Origin: Kangiella profundi
Lineage (GTDB): Bacteria; Pseudomonadota; Gammaproteobacteria; Enterobacterales; Kangiellaceae
Reading direction: 5' to 3'
Assembly: GCF_002838765.1 (NCBI RefSeq)
Contig: NZ_CP025120.1
Coordinates: 434,001 to 498,000 of the forward strand
DNA length: 64,000 nucleotides
The translations under genes and the position numbers were made by a program. Shown in pieces: positions 1 to 9,929 of this stretch (positions are counted from its first letter, which is position 1; each line of letters opens with the position of its first letter). The notes below the pieces were generated by a model. The model searched no databases. It saw only the letters and a program-made list of their open reading frames with translations, and was not told where the DNA came from.

Positions 1-306
1 ATGAATGCTAAAAAAGTGGATACGGTTTATTTTCAGGAGCTTTTTTCTGGCGTGCTGACCAACCTTGATGAAATTGATGCGGCCCTTGCTCCTGCATTGG
101 AAAGAGACATCGATGATATCGATCCGATTGAGCGTGCGATTATTCGCTTATCAGCGTTCGAATTAAAAAAGCGCATTGATGTACCCAAGAAAGTTGTCAT
201 CAATGAAGGTATTGAGCTGGCCAAAACCTTTGGCGCTACTGATGGGCATAAATTCGTTAATGGTGTGCTTGATAAGATCAGCAAAGATTTACGCCCCCAC
301 GAATAA
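1..306 (+). CDS. nusB: NusB transcription antitermination factor, C-terminal part
   Basis: NusB binds boxA RNA with S10 (NusE) in antitermination complexes on rRNA operons. The visible 101 residues align with the C-terminal two thirds of the family, including the hallmark run [28 protein letters not shown] before a short basic tail. The family is normally about 140 residues, so about 40 N-terminal residues lie before the window. The ATG at base 1 is therefore an internal methionine and not the start. thiL follows 20 bases after the stop, the usual nusB-thiL-pgpA order. Confidence 0.95.
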   Translation: MNAKKVDTVYFQELFSGVLTNLDEIDAALAPALERDIDDIDPIERAIIRLSAFELKKRIDVPKKVVINEGIELAKTFGATDGHKFVNGVLDKISKDLRPHE

Positions 307-326
307 TTAACTGACAAATTCATATC

Positions 327-1298
327 ATGAAAGAGTTTGAACTGATCAAGGAGTATTTCAGTTTTAGCCAATCTCATTCAGACACAGTGATCGAAGGAGT
401 AGGTGATGACTGTGCTGTGCTTGCCGTGCCTGATAATCGCCAACTAGTCACTTCAGTTGATACCCTGGTGGATGGCGTTCATTTTTTTTCAGATATTGAT
501 CCTGCCGATATTGCCTATAAATCACTAGCCGTTAATGTCAGTGATTTGGCCGCAATGGGTGCTAAGCCACTAGGCTTTACCTTGGCCATTTCCTTACCAA
601 AAGCTGATACAAAGTGGCTGGAAATTTTTAGTCGTGGTTTAAAGCAGGCTAGCGAAGCCTTTGATATTCCGCTAATTGGTGGTGATACCACTCAGGGCCC
701 ATTGACGATTACGGTTAATGTACTTGGAACAGTTAAAACAGACAAAGCCCTGTTACGAAAAGCTGCTCAACAAGACGACGATATCTGGGTCACCGGTTAT
801 CTGGGCGATGCGGCAGCTGCTTTAAAGCTGCATGACAAAGCACAGACTCAAGCACTCTCTGAATCAGAAGGCTATTTATGGGAGCGTCTGTTGCGCCCAA
901 CTCCCCCTATTAGATTTGCCAAAAAGTTAGCCAAACTGGCACACGCCGCCATTGATATCTCAGATGGCCTGTCAGCCGATCTGGGGCATATTCTTGAGCA
1001 GAGCCATTGTTCGGCAAAAATTAAAGTATCATCGTTACCACTCTCAGAGCAGTTGATTGATTGTGTTGGCCTGGAAATGGCTCGTGACTATGCGCTCAAT
1101 GGTGGCGACGATTATGAATTATGCTTTACCGCCAAATCCAGCATGCGCAACAAAATTCTGAATCTCGCTGAAGACTTTAAGGTCAACGTGCATCGTATTG
1201 GCACTATTGAGACTGGGGATAAAGGCAATCTCCAGTTAGTGCTAGATGGTAAACCCTATCAGCCGAAACGTCAGGGCTGGCAACATTTTTCTAATTAA
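327..1298 (+). CDS. thiL: Thiamine-monophosphate kinase
   Basis: ThiL phosphorylates thiamine monophosphate with ATP to give the cofactor thiamine diphosphate in the cytoplasm. The 323-residue length is typical. The N-terminal GDDCAV motif (residues 26-31) and the later SVDTLVDGVHF, IGGDTT and NGGDDYELCF segments are family signatures for nucleotide, magnesium and substrate binding in the AIRS-synthetase-like fold. It starts 21 bases after nusB and ends 20 bases before pgpA, so the three are probably cotranscribed. Its product feeds thiamine diphosphate to Dxs, encoded nearby on the other strand. Confidence 0.96.
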   Translation: MKEFELIKEYFSFSQSHSDTVIEGVGDDCAVLAVPDNRQLVTSVDTLVDGVHFFSDIDPADIAYKSLAVNVSDLAAMGAKPLGFTLAISLPKADTKWLEIFSRGLKQASEAFDIPLIGGDTTQGPLTITVNVLGTVKTDKALLRKAAQQDDDIWVTGYLGDAAAALKLHDKAQTQALSESEGYLWERLLRPTPPIRFAKKLAKLAHAAIDISDGLSADLGHILEQSHCSAKIKVSSLPLSEQLIDCVGLEMARDYALNGGDDYELCFTAKSSMRNKILNLAEDFKVNVHRIGTIETGDKGNLQLVLDGKPYQPKRQGWQHFSN

Positions 1299-1318
1299 AT
1301 TATCTAAGTGATTCAAAC

Positions 1319-1792
1319 ATGTCATTAAGCCAAACCGTATTTAAGAACCCTATTCACTTTCTTGCCTTTGGTTTTGGCTCAGGATTGCTACCCAAAGCAC
1401 CCGGTACCTGGGGAACCCTGGTTGCCGTTCCACTTTGGTATGGATTATCCATGTTAAGTTTGCCCTGGTATATCGCAGCAACGGTATTGCTTAGCGTGCT
1501 CGGCATAGGTATTTGCCATTACAGCGCCAAGAAGCTTGGTGTTCATGATCACCCCGGTATCGTCTGGGATGAATTTTGCGGCTACTTCGTTACCATGATT
1601 GCTACACCAACAGGCTGGGTCTGGCCTATCATTGGCTTCATCCTGTTCCGTATCTTCGACATCATCAAACCCTGGCCAATCAAGTGGCTCGATAAAAAAG
1701 TGCATGGTGGCTTCGGAATCATGATTGACGATTTGCTGGCGGGTGTATTTGCCTGGATGGTTTTGCAGGTGTTAGCGTTAATTCTATTGTGA
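1319..1792 (+). CDS. pgpA: Phosphatidylglycerophosphatase A
   Basis: PgpA removes the phosphate from phosphatidylglycerophosphate to give phosphatidylglycerol at the inner membrane. The 157-residue protein has the family signature around PGTWGT (28-33), several hydrophobic membrane segments (about 45-65, 95-112 and 138-157) and a conserved acidic pair in DDLLAG (from 137). It follows thiL by 20 bases and closes the nusB-thiL-pgpA group. The 78 bases to the convergent dxs stop show no clear hairpin terminator. Confidence 0.95.
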   Translation: MSLSQTVFKNPIHFLAFGFGSGLLPKAPGTWGTLVAVPLWYGLSMLSLPWYIAATVLLSVLGIGICHYSAKKLGVHDHPGIVWDEFCGYFVTMIATPTGWVWPIIGFILFRIFDIIKPWPIKWLDKKVHGGFGIMIDDLLAGVFAWMVLQVLALILL

Positions 1793-1870
1793 TAATGGGT
1801 TGAGGTAGCTGTAGGGTGTGTAGTGACGCAGATCTTGCCCTTTGGGTACCGTACGCAATAGACAAAGAAC

Positions 1871-3709
1871 CTACAAACTTTTAATAATATCGTCCGCAGT
1901 CAACCCAATTCTTTTAAACAATTCTTTAGTGTCGCCATGCTCTACGAATCTATCGGGGATGCCTAAGTTTTTAACCTTGATGCTAATCCCATTGTTGAGT
2001 AGGAATTCGTTGATAGCAGAGCCTGCGCCGCCCATGATGGCGTTTTCTTCGATGGTAATGAATTGTTCGTGTGTTTCGGCTAACTGTCGGATTAGCTCTT
2101 CATCGAGTGGTTTTACGAAGCGCATATCGGCAACAGTTGCGTGGATTTGTTCAGCAGCTTCCATGGCAGTTTGAACCATTGAACCAAAGGCAAGGATAGC
2201 AACTTTTTCACCACGACGCTTAATGCTGCCTTTACCGATTGGGAATGGGGTGAAAGTTTGCTCAGGCTCTAAGCCGCTACCCATACCGCGTGGATAACGT
2301 ACGGCTGCAGGGCCTTCATACAAATAGCCTGTATATAAGCATTGACGACACTCGTTTTCATCACTTGGCGTCATGATAACCATGTTTGGAACACAGCGTA
2401 GGTAGCTTAGATCAAAGGCACCATTGTGTGTTGCTCCATCGCCTCCTACTAAACCACCGCGATCAATGGCGAATAACACATCAAGATTTTGTAGCGCAAC
2501 GTCGTGGATGAGTTGATCGTAACCGCGTTGTAAGAAGGTCGAGTAGATAGCGCACACTGGTTTTAAACCTTCGCATGCTAAGCCCGCTGATACAGTTACC
2601 GCGTGCTGCTCGGCTATACCTACATCATAATAACGCTCGGGGAATTCGCGCGAGAAACGAATCAGGTCAGAACCTTCTCGCATAGCAGGTGTGATGCCCA
2701 CAACGCGCTCATCTTTGGCGGCAATATCACATAGAAAATCACCGAAAATGTTGGAATAGGTTTTAGGTTTTTTACCCTTAGGCAAGCTAGTATCTTTAGG
2801 ATCAAAAATTGGTACGCCGTGGTAGGCAATCGGATCATTTTCTGCTGGCTCGTAACCTTTGCCTTTGCGAGTAACAATGTGCAGGAACTGAGGACCTTTC
2901 AGTTCTTTAATGTTATTCAGGGTATTCAATAAAGTTGGCAAATCATGGCCATCAATCGGGCCGTTATAATTAAAGCCTAACTCTTCGAATAAGGTGCCCG
3001 GAAGAACCATTCCCTTCATGTGCTCTTCAGCGCGACTGACAAAATCTGATAGTGGCTTGATGTTGTGCAGCGCTTTTTTGCCGGTTTCGCGAACGCGCTG
3101 ATAAAAGCGGCCTGCCAGCAATTTAGCTAAATACTTGTTTAAGCCACCAACGTTTTCTGAAATTGACATCTCGTTGTCATTCAGAATAACCAGAATGTTG
3201 GCATCGGTATCAGCAGCATGGTTCATGGCTTCAAAAGCCATGCCGCCCGTTAAAGCGCCATCACCAATAACCGCTACACAGTGGCGATCTTCGCCCTGTT
3301 GTTTTGCCGCCAAAGCCATACCTAATGCCGCACTGATTGAGGTGCTGGAATGACCTACGGCGAAGGTATCGTATTCGGATTCGGAGCGAACCGGGAACGG
3401 GTGTAGGCCGTCAGTTTGTCGAATGGTCTGCAGTTGATCTCTGCGCCCGGTCAGAACTTTATGAGGATAGGCCTGATGGCCCACATCCCAGACAATGCGA
3501 TCATCCGGGGTGTTAAACATATAGTGCAAGGCAACAGTGAGCTCAACCGTGCCTAAACCTGCCGCAAAATGACCACCACACTGACTGATGGTATCTATGA
3601 GGTACTGACGTAGCTCGTCGGCAACTTCATTCAGTTGCGACTTTTCCAACTGCCTGAGGTCAACAGGCGAGTCAATGTGCATTAATAATGGGTATTTTTC
3701 AGAACTCAT
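1871..3709 (-). CDS. dxs: 1-deoxy-D-xylulose-5-phosphate synthase
   Basis: Dxs condenses pyruvate and glyceraldehyde 3-phosphate with thiamine diphosphate, the first step of the MEP isoprenoid pathway. The protein has the transketolase layout: the GDG...N cofactor motif near residue 150 ([17 protein letters not shown]), the central [11 protein letters not shown] segment with the catalytic Glu, and a C-terminal domain ending in the usual HGDTKELF-containing tail. An in-frame TTG at 3724 would add five residues directly after the ispA stop. I prefer the ATG at 3709 (612 residues), although neither start has a strong Shine-Dalgarno. Last gene of xseB-ispA-dxs. Confidence 0.96.
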   Translation of the reverse strand: MSSEKYPLLMHIDSPVDLRQLEKSQLNEVADELRQYLIDTISQCGGHFAAGLGTVELTVALHYMFNTPDDRIVWDVGHQAYPHKVLTGRRDQLQTIRQTDGLHPFPVRSESEYDTFAVGHSSTSISAALGMALAAKQQGEDRHCVAVIGDGALTGGMAFEAMNHAADTDANILVILNDNEMSISENVGGLNKYLAKLLAGRFYQRVRETGKKALHNIKPLSDFVSRAEEHMKGMVLPGTLFEELGFNYNGPIDGHDLPTLLNTLNNIKELKGPQFLHIVTRKGKGYEPAENDPIAYHGVPIFDPKDTSLPKGKKPKTYSNIFGDFLCDIAAKDERVVGITPAMREGSDLIRFSREFPERYYDVGIAEQHAVTVSAGLACEGLKPVCAIYSTFLQRGYDQLIHDVALQNLDVLFAIDRGGLVGGDGATHNGAFDLSYLRCVPNMVIMTPSDENECRQCLYTGYLYEGPAAVRYPRGMGSGLEPEQTFTPFPIGKGSIKRRGEKVAILAFGSMVQTAMEAAEQIHATVADMRFVKPLDEELIRQLAETHEQFITIEENAIMGGAGSAINEFLLNNGISIKVKNLGIPDRFVEHGDTKELFKRIGLTADDIIKSL

Positions 3710-3724
3710 AGGGTTTTGCGGCAA

Positions 3725-4615
3725 TTAAGCTTTACGATTGACTATATAATTCGCCAACTCGGCGAGGGACTCGGTATTGTACGGCAACTTAGCCAGTGCT
3801 TGTAGGGATAAATCCAATAAATCCTGTAATTTTTGCTTAGAACCATCAAGGCCCAGCAAGGCGGGATAAGTGTTTTTATCCTTGGCCAGATCAGAGCCCT
3901 GCGGCTTACCAAGTGTGGTGGTGTCTGACTCGATATCCAGAATGTCGTCTTTGACCTGGAAAGCAAGTCCAATGGCGTCTGCATACAGCTCCAGAGCACC
4001 CTGTTCCTGCTGGTTAAGCTTACCAGCACATAAGGCGCCCAAAAGTACACTGGCTTTGATCAAGGCACCGGTTTTCATGCGGTGCATTTGTTCAAGTGTT
4101 GCCAAGTCTATCATTTTTGATGTCGATTCCAGGTCAATGGCCTGACCGCCGCCCATACCAAGAGAGCCACTGGCCTGCGCAAGCAGCTGGATCATTTGAA
4201 GTTGTTGGGGCTGGGCTTTTGCGGAAAACGGATGGCTTGCCAGTTCTTCAAAAGCCTGTGTATGCAGCGCATCGCCAGCCAGAATCGCTGTTGCTTCATC
4301 AAATTTAATGTGGCAGGTAGGTTTGCCGCGGCGTAAATCATCATCATCCATCGCTGGCAGGTCGTCATGAACCAGTGAGTAGCAATGAATCAATTCTACG
4401 GCCAATGCCGGGCTGTCCAGATCGGAAAGTTCGGCCCCTAGCGCCTGACCGGTTATATAAACCAGGGTCGGACGGATGCGTTTGCCACCATTAAGCGCAC
4501 CGTAGCGCATGGCCTGATGTAAGTTTTGTGGGCTAGTGTCGTCACTGGGCAGGCTCTTAGTTAATAGCTTGCTGATCCGGTCCTGCCAGTGTTCTAGTTG
4601 CTGCTGAATCGTCAT
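3725..4615 (-). CDS. ispA: (2E,6E)-farnesyl diphosphate synthase
   Basis: IspA adds isopentenyl diphosphate to dimethylallyl and geranyl diphosphate to make C15 farnesyl diphosphate, the precursor of quinone side chains and undecaprenyl phosphate. Both aspartate-rich motifs of the trans-prenyltransferase family are present: DDLPAMD beginning at Asp84 and KDDILD in the second half, plus GGKRIRP near residue 43. The length of 296 is normal for the short-chain family. It lies 12 bases after xseB and immediately before dxs, giving the standard gammaproteobacterial isoprenoid operon. Confidence 0.96.
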   Translation of the reverse strand: MTIQQQLEHWQDRISKLLTKSLPSDDTSPQNLHQAMRYGALNGGKRIRPTLVYITGQALGAELSDLDSPALAVELIHCYSLVHDDLPAMDDDDLRRGKPTCHIKFDEATAILAGDALHTQAFEELASHPFSAKAQPQQLQMIQLLAQASGSLGMGGGQAIDLESTSKMIDLATLEQMHRMKTGALIKASVLLGALCAGKLNQQEQGALELYADAIGLAFQVKDDILDIESDTTTLGKPQGSDLAKDKNTYPALLGLDGSKQKLQDLLDLSLQALAKLPYNTESLAELANYIVNRKA

Positions 4616-4627
4616 GAAGGGTAGAGC

Positions 4628-4873
4628 TTATGGTTCGTCGACTTCGAAGGCCTGTTCTTGATTATCCATCAGTACAGTAACTTTCTGCTCGGCATCAGCG
4701 AGTAGCTGTTGGCACTGACGGGACAATTTAACCCCTTTTTCAAACACTTTTAGGGCTTCATCCAGTGGCAGTTCGCCACTTTCAAGCTGCTCAACAATAG
4801 TTTCCAGCTCCTGGAGCTGACTCTCAAAATTGACATTAGCGGCTTTTTTGGTGGACGCTTTCTTTTCTGGCAT
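4628..4873 (-). CDS. xseB: Exodeoxyribonuclease VII small subunit
   Basis: XseB is the small helical subunit that assembles in several copies on XseA to form exonuclease VII, which degrades single-stranded DNA to short oligonucleotides. From the ATG at 4873 the protein has 81 residues, the usual size, with the family core FESQLQELETIVEQLESGEL followed by a KVFEKGVKLSRQCQ helix. The frame is open 39 codons further upstream, but that extension is not homologous to the family and lies in the divergent intergenic region toward glnS, so I exclude it. Confidence 0.93.
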   Translation of the reverse strand: MPEKKASTKKAANVNFESQLQELETIVEQLESGELPLDEALKVFEKGVKLSRQCQQLLADAEQKVTVLMDNQEQAFEVDEP

Positions 4874-5123
4874 AGCAAGTGATCGAAGTTTGGATGTGTT
4901 AATTCGGCTTATTGTCCTATATTGGTCTTGAAAAGAAAAGGATGCTGCAAAGGAATGCATGAGACCTTGTTGGTTGGCAAAGCTGTCCAAGCTAACGAAA
5001 TTACGCGAAAAAGTTGAAGCATCTAGGGTTCAATTGTCGCATTAGCTTGTAAATATCGCTAAAATCCCCACCTATCCTAGACATTTACTAAATTTGCGCA
5101 TTCTTGCGCCTAATGGCAGATTC

Positions 5124-6836
5124 ATGAGTTCAGCAACTGATAAAACTACCGATAATGTTACGAACAGTGGAGAAAAAGTGACTCCGACAAACTTCATTCG
5201 TAACAAGATTAACGAAGATATCGCCAACAATAAAAACGACGGACGTGTTCATACCCGTTTCCCGCCTGAGCCTAATGGTTACTTGCATGTTGGTCATGCA
5301 AAGTCCATTTGTTTGAATTTTGGCATTGCTCGTGATTATGACGCGCCCTGTAATTTGCGTTTTGATGATACCAACCCCGAAAAAGAAAGCGAAGAGTTTG
5401 CCAAGGCAATTCAGGAAGATGTGCGCTGGCTGGGCTTTGAGTGGGAAGGTGATGTGCGCCATGCTTCGGATTATTTTGACCAGCTGTATGCTTTTGCTGA
5501 AGAGTTGATTCGTAATGGTAAAGCTTATGTTGATGAGCAGCCCGCAGAGAAGATCGCCGAAAACCGTGGCAACTTCCAAACTCCAGGCAAAGAAAGCCCT
5601 TATCGCGACCGTCCAGCTGAAGAGAGTTTGGATAAATTTCATCGCATGAAAGCGGGTGAGTTTGCAGATGGACAAATGGTATTGCGTGCAAAAATCGATA
5701 TGTCACATCCGAACATGCTGATGCGTGATCCTGTGCTCTATCGAATTAAGCGATTCCATCATATTCGCACCGGCGATAAGTGGTGCATTTATCCGATGTA
5801 TGATTTTACCCACTGTATTTCTGATGCGTTGGAAGGTATTACTCATTCCCTGTGTACGCTTGAGTTTGAAGTGAACCGCCCATTGTATGACTGGGTATTG
5901 GATAACATCACGATTGATTGTCATCCACAGCAAATCGAGTTCTCACGACTTAATCTGGCCTACACCATTACTTCGAAGCGCAAATTAACTCAGTTAGTGA
6001 CTGAAAAGCGTGTAGATGGCTGGGACGATCCACGTATGCCAACTATTTCAGGTATGCGTCGTCGTGGTTACACGCCTGCTTCGATCCGTAATTTCTGCGA
6101 TGCGATTGGGATCAGTAAAGTTAATAGTGTCACTGACATGACTTTACTGGAAGATAATGTGCGCGATGATTTGGATAAGACCACCAAACGCCGTATGGCA
6201 GTGCTTGATCCAATCAAGGTTATCATCACCAACTACCCAGAAGACAAAGAAGAGATTCTAACGGGAAACAATCATCCAAAGTTTGAAGAAATGGGCACCC
6301 GTGAGCTACCTTTCAGTCGAGAAGTTTACATTGACCGTTCTGACTATCGCGAGTCTGCTAACAAAAAGTACAAGCGTCTGGTTAAGGACGGTGAAGTTCG
6401 CCTACGTAATGCCTATGTGATTAAAGCCAATGAAGCGATTCTTGATGAGAATGGTGAGGTTAAGGAACTTCATTGTACTTATGACCCTGATACCCTGGGT
6501 AAAAACCCGGAAGGTCGTAAAGTTCGCGGTGTGATTCATTGGGTTTCTGCGAAGCATGCGAAAAAAGCAACAATTCGTTTGTATGATCGATTGTTCAATG
6601 TGCCAAACCCTGGCGCTATGGATAACTTCCTTGAAGCATTGAATCCAGAGTCTCTTGAAGTGATTACTGCTATGGTTGAGCCAAGTCTGGCGCAGGCTAA
6701 TCCAGAAGATCGTTTCCAGTTTGAACGTGAAGGTTACTTCACTGCGGATCGTTATGAGTTCTCAGCAGATAATCTGGTCTTTAATCGAACAGTAACCTTG
6801 CGCGATTCCTGGTCGGATAAAGAAGCTAACTCTTAA
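5124..6836 (+). CDS. glnS: Glutaminyl-tRNA synthetase
   Basis: GlnRS charges tRNA-Gln with glutamine, using ATP, in the cytoplasm. Class I signatures are clear: the HIGH-type motif as HVGH (residues 55-58 within [15 protein letters not shown]) and the KMSKS-type loop as TSKRKL (283-288). The anticodon-binding beta-barrel domain follows and ends in [21 protein letters not shown], as in E. coli. A TTG ten codons upstream (5094) keeps the frame open, but the ATG at 5124 fits better. Its low-complexity N-terminus (about 25 residues) precedes the conserved [12 protein letters not shown] terminator hairpin follows. Confidence 0.96.
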   Translation: MSSATDKTTDNVTNSGEKVTPTNFIRNKINEDIANNKNDGRVHTRFPPEPNGYLHVGHAKSICLNFGIARDYDAPCNLRFDDTNPEKESEEFAKAIQEDVRWLGFEWEGDVRHASDYFDQLYAFAEELIRNGKAYVDEQPAEKIAENRGNFQTPGKESPYRDRPAEESLDKFHRMKAGEFADGQMVLRAKIDMSHPNMLMRDPVLYRIKRFHHIRTGDKWCIYPMYDFTHCISDALEGITHSLCTLEFEVNRPLYDWVLDNITIDCHPQQIEFSRLNLAYTITSKRKLTQLVTEKRVDGWDDPRMPTISGMRRRGYTPASIRNFCDAIGISKVNSVTDMTLLEDNVRDDLDKTTKRRMAVLDPIKVIITNYPEDKEEILTGNNHPKFEEMGTRELPFSREVYIDRSDYRESANKKYKRLVKDGEVRLRNAYVIKANEAILDENGEVKELHCTYDPDTLGKNPEGRKVRGVIHWVSAKHAKKATIRLYDRLFNVPNPGAMDNFLEALNPESLEVITAMVEPSLAQANPEDRFQFEREGYFTADRYEFSADNLVFNRTVTLRDSWSDKEANS

Positions 6837-6873
6837 TTCCTTACAAATAGACACTTACAGTGCACAAAATAAA

Positions 6874-6905
6874 AAGGCCAATCTTGCGATTGGCCTTAAC
6901 TCTTT
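6874..6905 (+). terminator. Rho-independent terminator after glnS
   Basis: A perfect 9-bp inverted repeat (AAGGCCAAT, 6874-6882, with ATTGGCCTT, 6889-6897) around a 6-base loop follows the glnS stop by about 40 bases. It is followed by AACTCTTTT, a weak U-rich run. Confidence 0.75.
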
Positions 6906-6982
6906 TAGGGGGACTAGTTCTGAGGGTTCTGAAGTCTGAGAGCTAGGTCTAAAAGCTTATCTAAAAAAGTAACATTTCCATG

Positions 6983-7011
6983 AACTAACAATGACAACTT
7001 ATCTGTTAGTT
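6983..7011. repeat. 8-bp inverted repeat upstream of the AsmA-like gene
   Basis: AACTAACA (6983-6990) is repeated inverted as TGTTAGTT (7004-7011) with 13 bases between the arms, about 110 bases before the asmA-like start. There is no adjoining T-run, so it is not an obvious terminator. It could be an operator or chance. The function is unknown. Confidence 0.3.
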
Positions 7012-7121
7012 TTGTCACTCATATTTCAAAAAAGTTCAAAGTTTTTGCCAAAAGATCCATGGAACTATCATAAATAACTGTTAATCTAATGATAACCGTT
7101 TGATTTCTACAGGATTTAGTG

Positions 7122-8969
7122 ATGAAAACCTTATTTAAATGGAGCCTCAGACTAATTATTGCCATCGTCGCACTGTTCATAGTAGCGGCCGTTGCCTTGA
7201 TTATTTTCTTTAATAGCGACCAACTAAAAACAACTCTCACCAAGCAAGTGAAAGAAAAAACCGGTGCAGAACTGGTAATTGAACAAGATTTAAGCTTGTC
7301 ATTTTTCCCGTGGCTGGCGATAGAAACCGGTGGTATCGCTTTAAGCCAACCCCCTGGTTTTACTCAGGATAAATCTGCTCTGGAAATTGGTGCTGTTTCG
7401 GCTAGCATCAAATTGTTGCCGCTCATAAGTGGTGATATTGAAGTGGGTGCCGTATCGCTAACCGACGCTACTTTAAATATAACCCAGGGGCCACAGGGTA
7501 AATCGAACCTGCAGGCTTTTACTGAAGCGCTGCAGAAAAAAGGTGAAGCAGATACAGCCCAAGATCCCTCTACGACTAAAGAAGCTTTAGAGCTGAGCTT
7601 GCAGAAGCTGGAGCTGACAAATTTTACTGTTAATCAGTTTGATTCTAATAACAAGTTGGGCCAAAGCATTACTTTGGAGCAGTTGGTTATAGAAGATTTC
7701 CATCCGGGTGAATTCAGACCTGTTAGCGCTAGCGGTAAAATAGCCGGGGAAGTTAATCAACCGGTTATGAAGTGGTCTCTGGCTGGTGACCTAAAAGTAA
7801 GTCAGGACTTTAAACAGATTGATTTACAAAAGATGGACGCCAGTGTCGATAATGTTTCTTCTTCCATACAGTCAATCGGTTTAACGGGTGTGCTTTCCAT
7901 AGCTCAGGGTGAATCAACTTTGATTGAGCATAAAGGTACTGTGGCTCTGGATGGTCAGAAAATACAATTAAATGCTTCTGCTGGGTTAGGTAAGGTTAAC
8001 GATATTAAAGTCAGTTTGTCCGCTGACAGCCTGACTCTCGATCAGTTTATGGCTACCAGTAGCAAGAAGGAGATAGAGGCTAAACCTGCCGCTGATTTGT
8101 CTCCCATCGCTGATTTCTTGAAGCAGTCCCGCATTCAAGGCGACCTGGCTATCGGTAGCCTGAACCTGAAAAACAGCAAATTTACTGATGTTACTGCCAA
8201 GCTGTTCAATAAAGGTGCAACCTTACATCTTGACCCCTTCAAGGCAAAAGCTTTCCAGGGAGATCTGGCAACCACTGCCAGTGTCGATTTTGCCAGCAAA
8301 CCGTTGGCACTGGCTGTACAGCCTGATCTGAATAATATTCAAATTGGTGACCTGCTTGCTGCTTTCTTTGATTTCGAGCGCCTATCCGGTTTGGGAGCAC
8401 TTGATCTTGATATGAAAACCAAAGGTTCAGATGCTAAACAGATGCTGCAAAACCTTAATGGTACTGGACATATCAATTTATCCGATGGTGCCTTAATGGG
8501 CATTGATATAGAAAAGCTGATTGCTTCTGGCTTGAGTCTGCAGAGCCTTAATAAAGAAACATACAGTGGTAAGACGGTATTTGCAGGAATGAAAGGGGAT
8601 CTGAAAGCTAATAATGGTGTTATTGATCTGTCTAACTTTGCGATAAATTCACCGGTATTTGATCTGGTTGGTAAAGCTACAACGGATGCCAATAAAGAAA
8701 GTATCGGCGGTAATTTCCAATTAGTCTTAAAAGGTGCTTTAAAGGAACAGGTAGAAGCCAAGTATCCTAAGCTTGCTGGCAAAAAGCTACCTTTTGAATT
8801 AAAAGGAACCTGGGCTGAGCCAAAAGCTAATATTGATTATGAGGCAATTATCAAAGCGGAGTACCAGGGCAAAATAGATGAGAAGAAAGAGGAACTGGAA
8901 GATAAGGTGAAAGATGAGCTTGAGGATAAGCTTGGAGATTTTCTCAAAAAGAAAAAGAAGGATAACTAG
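7122..8969 (+). CDS. AsmA family protein
   Basis: AsmA-like proteins are anchored in the inner membrane and span the periplasm. Relatives help deliver phospholipids to, or assemble proteins in, the outer membrane. This one has an N-terminal membrane helix (about residues 8-30) and a long beta-rich periplasmic region. The N-terminal segment KTGAELVIEQDLSLSFFPWLAIETGGIAL and the C-terminal part (GTGHINLSDGALMGIDIEKLI, NFAINSPVFDLVGKA) are characteristic. It ends in a very charged Lys/Glu tail (KKEELEDKVKDELEDKLGDFLKKKKK). A GTG one codon earlier could also serve as start. Monocistronic, with a good terminator. Confidence 0.88.
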   Translation: MKTLFKWSLRLIIAIVALFIVAAVALIIFFNSDQLKTTLTKQVKEKTGAELVIEQDLSLSFFPWLAIETGGIALSQPPGFTQDKSALEIGAVSASIKLLPLISGDIEVGAVSLTDATLNITQGPQGKSNLQAFTEALQKKGEADTAQDPSTTKEALELSLQKLELTNFTVNQFDSNNKLGQSITLEQLVIEDFHPGEFRPVSASGKIAGEVNQPVMKWSLAGDLKVSQDFKQIDLQKMDASVDNVSSSIQSIGLTGVLSIAQGESTLIEHKGTVALDGQKIQLNASAGLGKVNDIKVSLSADSLTLDQFMATSSKKEIEAKPAADLSPIADFLKQSRIQGDLAIGSLNLKNSKFTDVTAKLFNKGATLHLDPFKAKAFQGDLATTASVDFASKPLALAVQPDLNNIQIGDLLAAFFDFERLSGLGALDLDMKTKGSDAKQMLQNLNGTGHINLSDGALMGIDIEKLIASGLSLQSLNKETYSGKTVFAGMKGDLKANNGVIDLSNFAINSPVFDLVGKATTDANKESIGGNFQLVLKGALKEQVEAKYPKLAGKKLPFELKGTWAEPKANIDYEAIIKAEYQGKIDEKKEELEDKVKDELEDKLGDFLKKKKKDN

Positions 8970-8978
8970 TCATCAAAA

Positions 8979-9003
8979 AAAGCCCTCTTATGAGGGCTTT
9001 TTT
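8979..9003 (+). terminator. Rho-independent terminator after the AsmA-like gene
   Basis: AAAGCCCTC (8979-8987), loop TTAT, then GAGGGCTTT with a continuing run of T to 9003. The adenines before the stem also make it usable on the opposite strand, but no gene reads into it from that side. Confidence 0.9.
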
Positions 9004-9082
9004 CAAACATTCAATAAGAGACTAAACCCTTTGCCAGTTATTGGCATCCAATAGGTGTATTAACAAATAATGAGGGTTAACA

Positions 9083-9841
9083 ATGAAGACATTAATATAT
9101 ACGAGTGCTTTAGTGGCTTTTTCGGTAATGGGGACCGTTTCCCATGCGGAAGAAACCAAGAGCTTTTCGCAAATTTACGACTTTAGTGCAACAGGCTCGG
9201 TTTCTGTGGAAAACATTAATGGCAGCATTGATGTTTCTGGTTGGGATAAAGATGAAATTGCTCTTGAGTACGTAATTACTGCTGATAATGAGAAAGACCT
9301 GGAGCGTATTGAGGTCGTCATTGATCATAGCGACAAAGATTTTGATGTCGAAGTCGACTTTAAAAGCAGAGGTATGTTCAGCTGGGGTAGTGGCTCCGGT
9401 GAAGTTGATTTTGTCTTAAGAGTACCAAACAAGGCAAAGTTGAACTCAATTGATTCAGTCAATGGTGCCATTACCATTAAGAATATGCGTAGTGACGTTC
9501 AGGCTGATGCCGTTAATGGCCAGATTACCATTGAAGGCTCTTCTGGTGATGTGTCTGCCGATACGGTTAATGGCCAAATAGTCATTAAGATGGACCGCTT
9601 AGGTTCTTCACAAAGAGTTAAGGCCGATAGCGTCAATGGTGACATTACGTTATACGCACCTGCCGATTCTTCTTTCAAACTATCTTCAGAAACTCTAAAC
9701 GGCGACTTGAGCAATGAGTTTGGTATAGAAGTGGATGAAGGTGAGTATGTTGGAGCCGATATGAATGGTACATATAACGGTGGTGGTGCTAACTTGTCGT
9801 TTGACACGGTCAATGGTGACATCGAGCTTCGCAAGAATTAA
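9083..9841 (+). CDS. Secreted DUF4097-like beta-repeat protein
   Basis: Begins with a signal peptide (hydrophobic to about residue 22, cleavage likely after VSHA), with a good GAGGG ribosome site upstream. The rest is built of short beta repeats, each carrying an (V/L/M)NG turn followed by an alternating strand: VNGAITI, VNGQITI, VNGQIVI, VNGDITL, LNGDL, MNGTY, VNGDIEL. This pattern is typical of the DUF4097 right-handed beta-repeat family, whose biochemical role is not established. The protein is probably periplasmic or exported, as there is no lipobox or membrane anchor. It stands alone between two terminators. Confidence 0.8.
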   Translation: MKTLIYTSALVAFSVMGTVSHAEETKSFSQIYDFSATGSVSVENINGSIDVSGWDKDEIALEYVITADNEKDLERIEVVIDHSDKDFDVEVDFKSRGMFSWGSGSGEVDFVLRVPNKAKLNSIDSVNGAITIKNMRSDVQADAVNGQITIEGSSGDVSADTVNGQIVIKMDRLGSSQRVKADSVNGDITLYAPADSSFKLSSETLNGDLSNEFGIEVDEGEYVGADMNGTYNGGGANLSFDTVNGDIELRKN

Positions 9842-9895
9842 TCGGTAGGTTACAAAGAGTCGGACACCCCTTAGTCCTCACTTGAAGACTAACTT

Positions 9896-9926
9896 GGCGG
9901 ATTCAATTAATGGATCCGCCTTTTTT
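9896..9926 (+). terminator. Rho-independent terminator after the DUF4097-like gene
   Basis: GGCGGAT (9896-9902) pairs with ATCCGCC (9914-9920), followed directly by six T. It separates the + strand gene from the convergent methyltransferase, whose stop is at 9930. Confidence 0.85.
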
Positions 9927-9929
9927 ATA

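Noticed and set aside
1842-2174. 110-codon ORF on + over the end of dxs
   Set aside because: Antisense to conserved Dxs codons; Ser/Met-rich composition typical of a shadow frame.
5130-5675. 181-codon ORF on - inside glnS
   Set aside because: It is antisense to the highly conserved GlnRS catalytic domain and has no family-like sequence or ribosome site.
8339-8782. 147-codon ORF on - inside the AsmA-like gene
   Set aside because: Shadow of a well-supported gene, with no signal peptide or domain.
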